A program made the translations under genes and the position numbers. A DNA stretch of 22,041 nucleotides from a virus. The DNA is taken from IMG/VR virus record IMGVR_UViG_3300024517_000121, positions 1 through 22,041 of that record. One strand, 5' to 3'. Of this stretch, positions 21,630-22,041 are shown in pieces (position 1 is the first letter of the stretch; every line of letters begins with the position of its first letter). The notes beneath the pieces are model-generated. The model saw only the letters and a program-made list of their open reading frames with translations, was not told the DNA's origin and made no database searches.

Positions 21630-22041
21630 TTAGGCGTTAAGGTCAGTGATCTTGGCGTGTGCGTCCAAACGTAAAGCTCTTAATTCACCTATGGTGTAGA
21701 AGAGTCCACGTAGAACGAACGCATTTGCCTGGAAGAAATCTCTGTTGTCGATATACTGCGTTGGGGCAGCTATAGCGAGTTCCAAATATCTCGTATCCAT
21801 GACATATACGTTAGAACCAAGGTTGGCATCAGCAGCAGTGAAAGCACCCTGACAATCAGGATCAACAATTACTGGGATACCCCTATAGGTAGCTACCTGG
21901 AAACCAGCATGGGAGCCGGGTAGAGTGGATTCGTCTCCAACTTTGACTACGAACTCACCCCAGTCCAGATACCGTTGCTGGGCCTGTAGCAATGAAGAGA
22001 GTCGGTCGAACTGGTCATAACCCATCAGAATTACATCAGGA
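21630..22041 (-). CDS. Major capsid protein, carboxyl end (5' part beyond window)
   Basis: The frame is open to the right edge, so only the last 136 or so residues are present. An ATG at 22025 is internal: the codons before it read PDVIL in frame. The visible part reads LMGYDQFDRLSSLLQ, then FQVATYRGIPVIVDPDCQG, NVYVMDTRYLELAIAAP, then TQYIDNRDFFQANAFVLRGL. The G-I-P-V-I-x-D-P strand, followed by a V-Y-V-M-D-T-R-Y-L-E strand and a closing L-R-G-L/M-x-x-I-G-E-L strand, is the P-domain/A-domain pattern of HK97-fold capsid proteins. It forms the icosahedral shell. A strong hairpin follows the stop. Whether the host is bacterial or archaeal cannot be decided from this piece. Confidence 0.75.
   Translation of the reverse strand, partial: PDVILMGYDQFDRLSSLLQAQQRYLDWGEFVVKVGDESTLPGSHAGFQVATYRGIPVIVDPDCQGAFTAADANLGSNVYVMDTRYLELAIAAPTQYIDNRDFFQANAFVLRGLFYTIGELRALRLDAHAKITDLNA

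Noticed and set aside
1-22041. tRNA genes, insertion sequences or attachment sites
   Set aside because: I looked for cloverleaf-like elements, transposase motifs and terminal direct repeats in the gaps and found none; all gaps are under about 155 bases.

Overview
The window is a densely packed block of virion structural genes from a tailed double-stranded DNA virus (Caudoviricetes), with every credible gene on the minus strand, so transcription runs from high to low coordinates. The sequence is AT-rich and most genes have clear Shine-Dalgarno sites (AGGAG/GGAGG). The protein vocabulary is typical of uncultured marine tailed viruses: fibre repeats rich in NESTNENNL and YNPSTG, MPYIG amino termini, a DEDNMASDSATH module and glycine-rich adhesins. 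The sequence does not settle whether the host is a bacterium or an archaeon. There are no lysis, replication, packaging, tRNA, CRISPR or transposon genes here.

Layout in transcription order. (1) The carboxyl end of the major capsid protein (21630-22041, cut by the right edge), a hairpin, a small virion protein (21135-21488) and a good intrinsic terminator. (2) A run of small genes (19927-20979): an EF-hand-like 60-residue protein, a 71-residue unknown and two tandem paralogues. (3) A long fibre/adhesin cassette (about 4.0-19.9 kb): a carbohydrate-binding-like protein, a lectin-fold candidate, a fibre with a possible zinc-binding tail, a 1390-residue modular repeat fibre, two fibres with MPYIG starts, two small beta-rich proteins, four glycine-rich adhesins (three in tandem), a DUF6065-like protein, a 47-residue zinc-ribbon microprotein and two small accessory proteins. 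(4) After a likely internal promoter inside an inverted repeat (about 3587-3626), a small coiled-coil protein, a head-tail adaptor with an extra amino-terminal domain, a tail-completion-like protein with an inserted carbohydrate-binding-like domain, an unknown 145-residue protein, and the first 294 codons of a probable tail tube protein cut by the left edge.

Together the genes build the capsid surface, neck, start of the tail and a large host-recognition apparatus. The most unusual point is the order: about 16 kb of fibre and adhesin genes lies between the capsid genes and the neck/tail genes, where tailed viruses usually place connectors directly. This leaves open whether some fibres decorate the head rather than the tail. 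Coding density is about 97 percent; many genes are coupled by TAATG or ATGA overlaps, and no gap without a gene exceeds about 155 bases.
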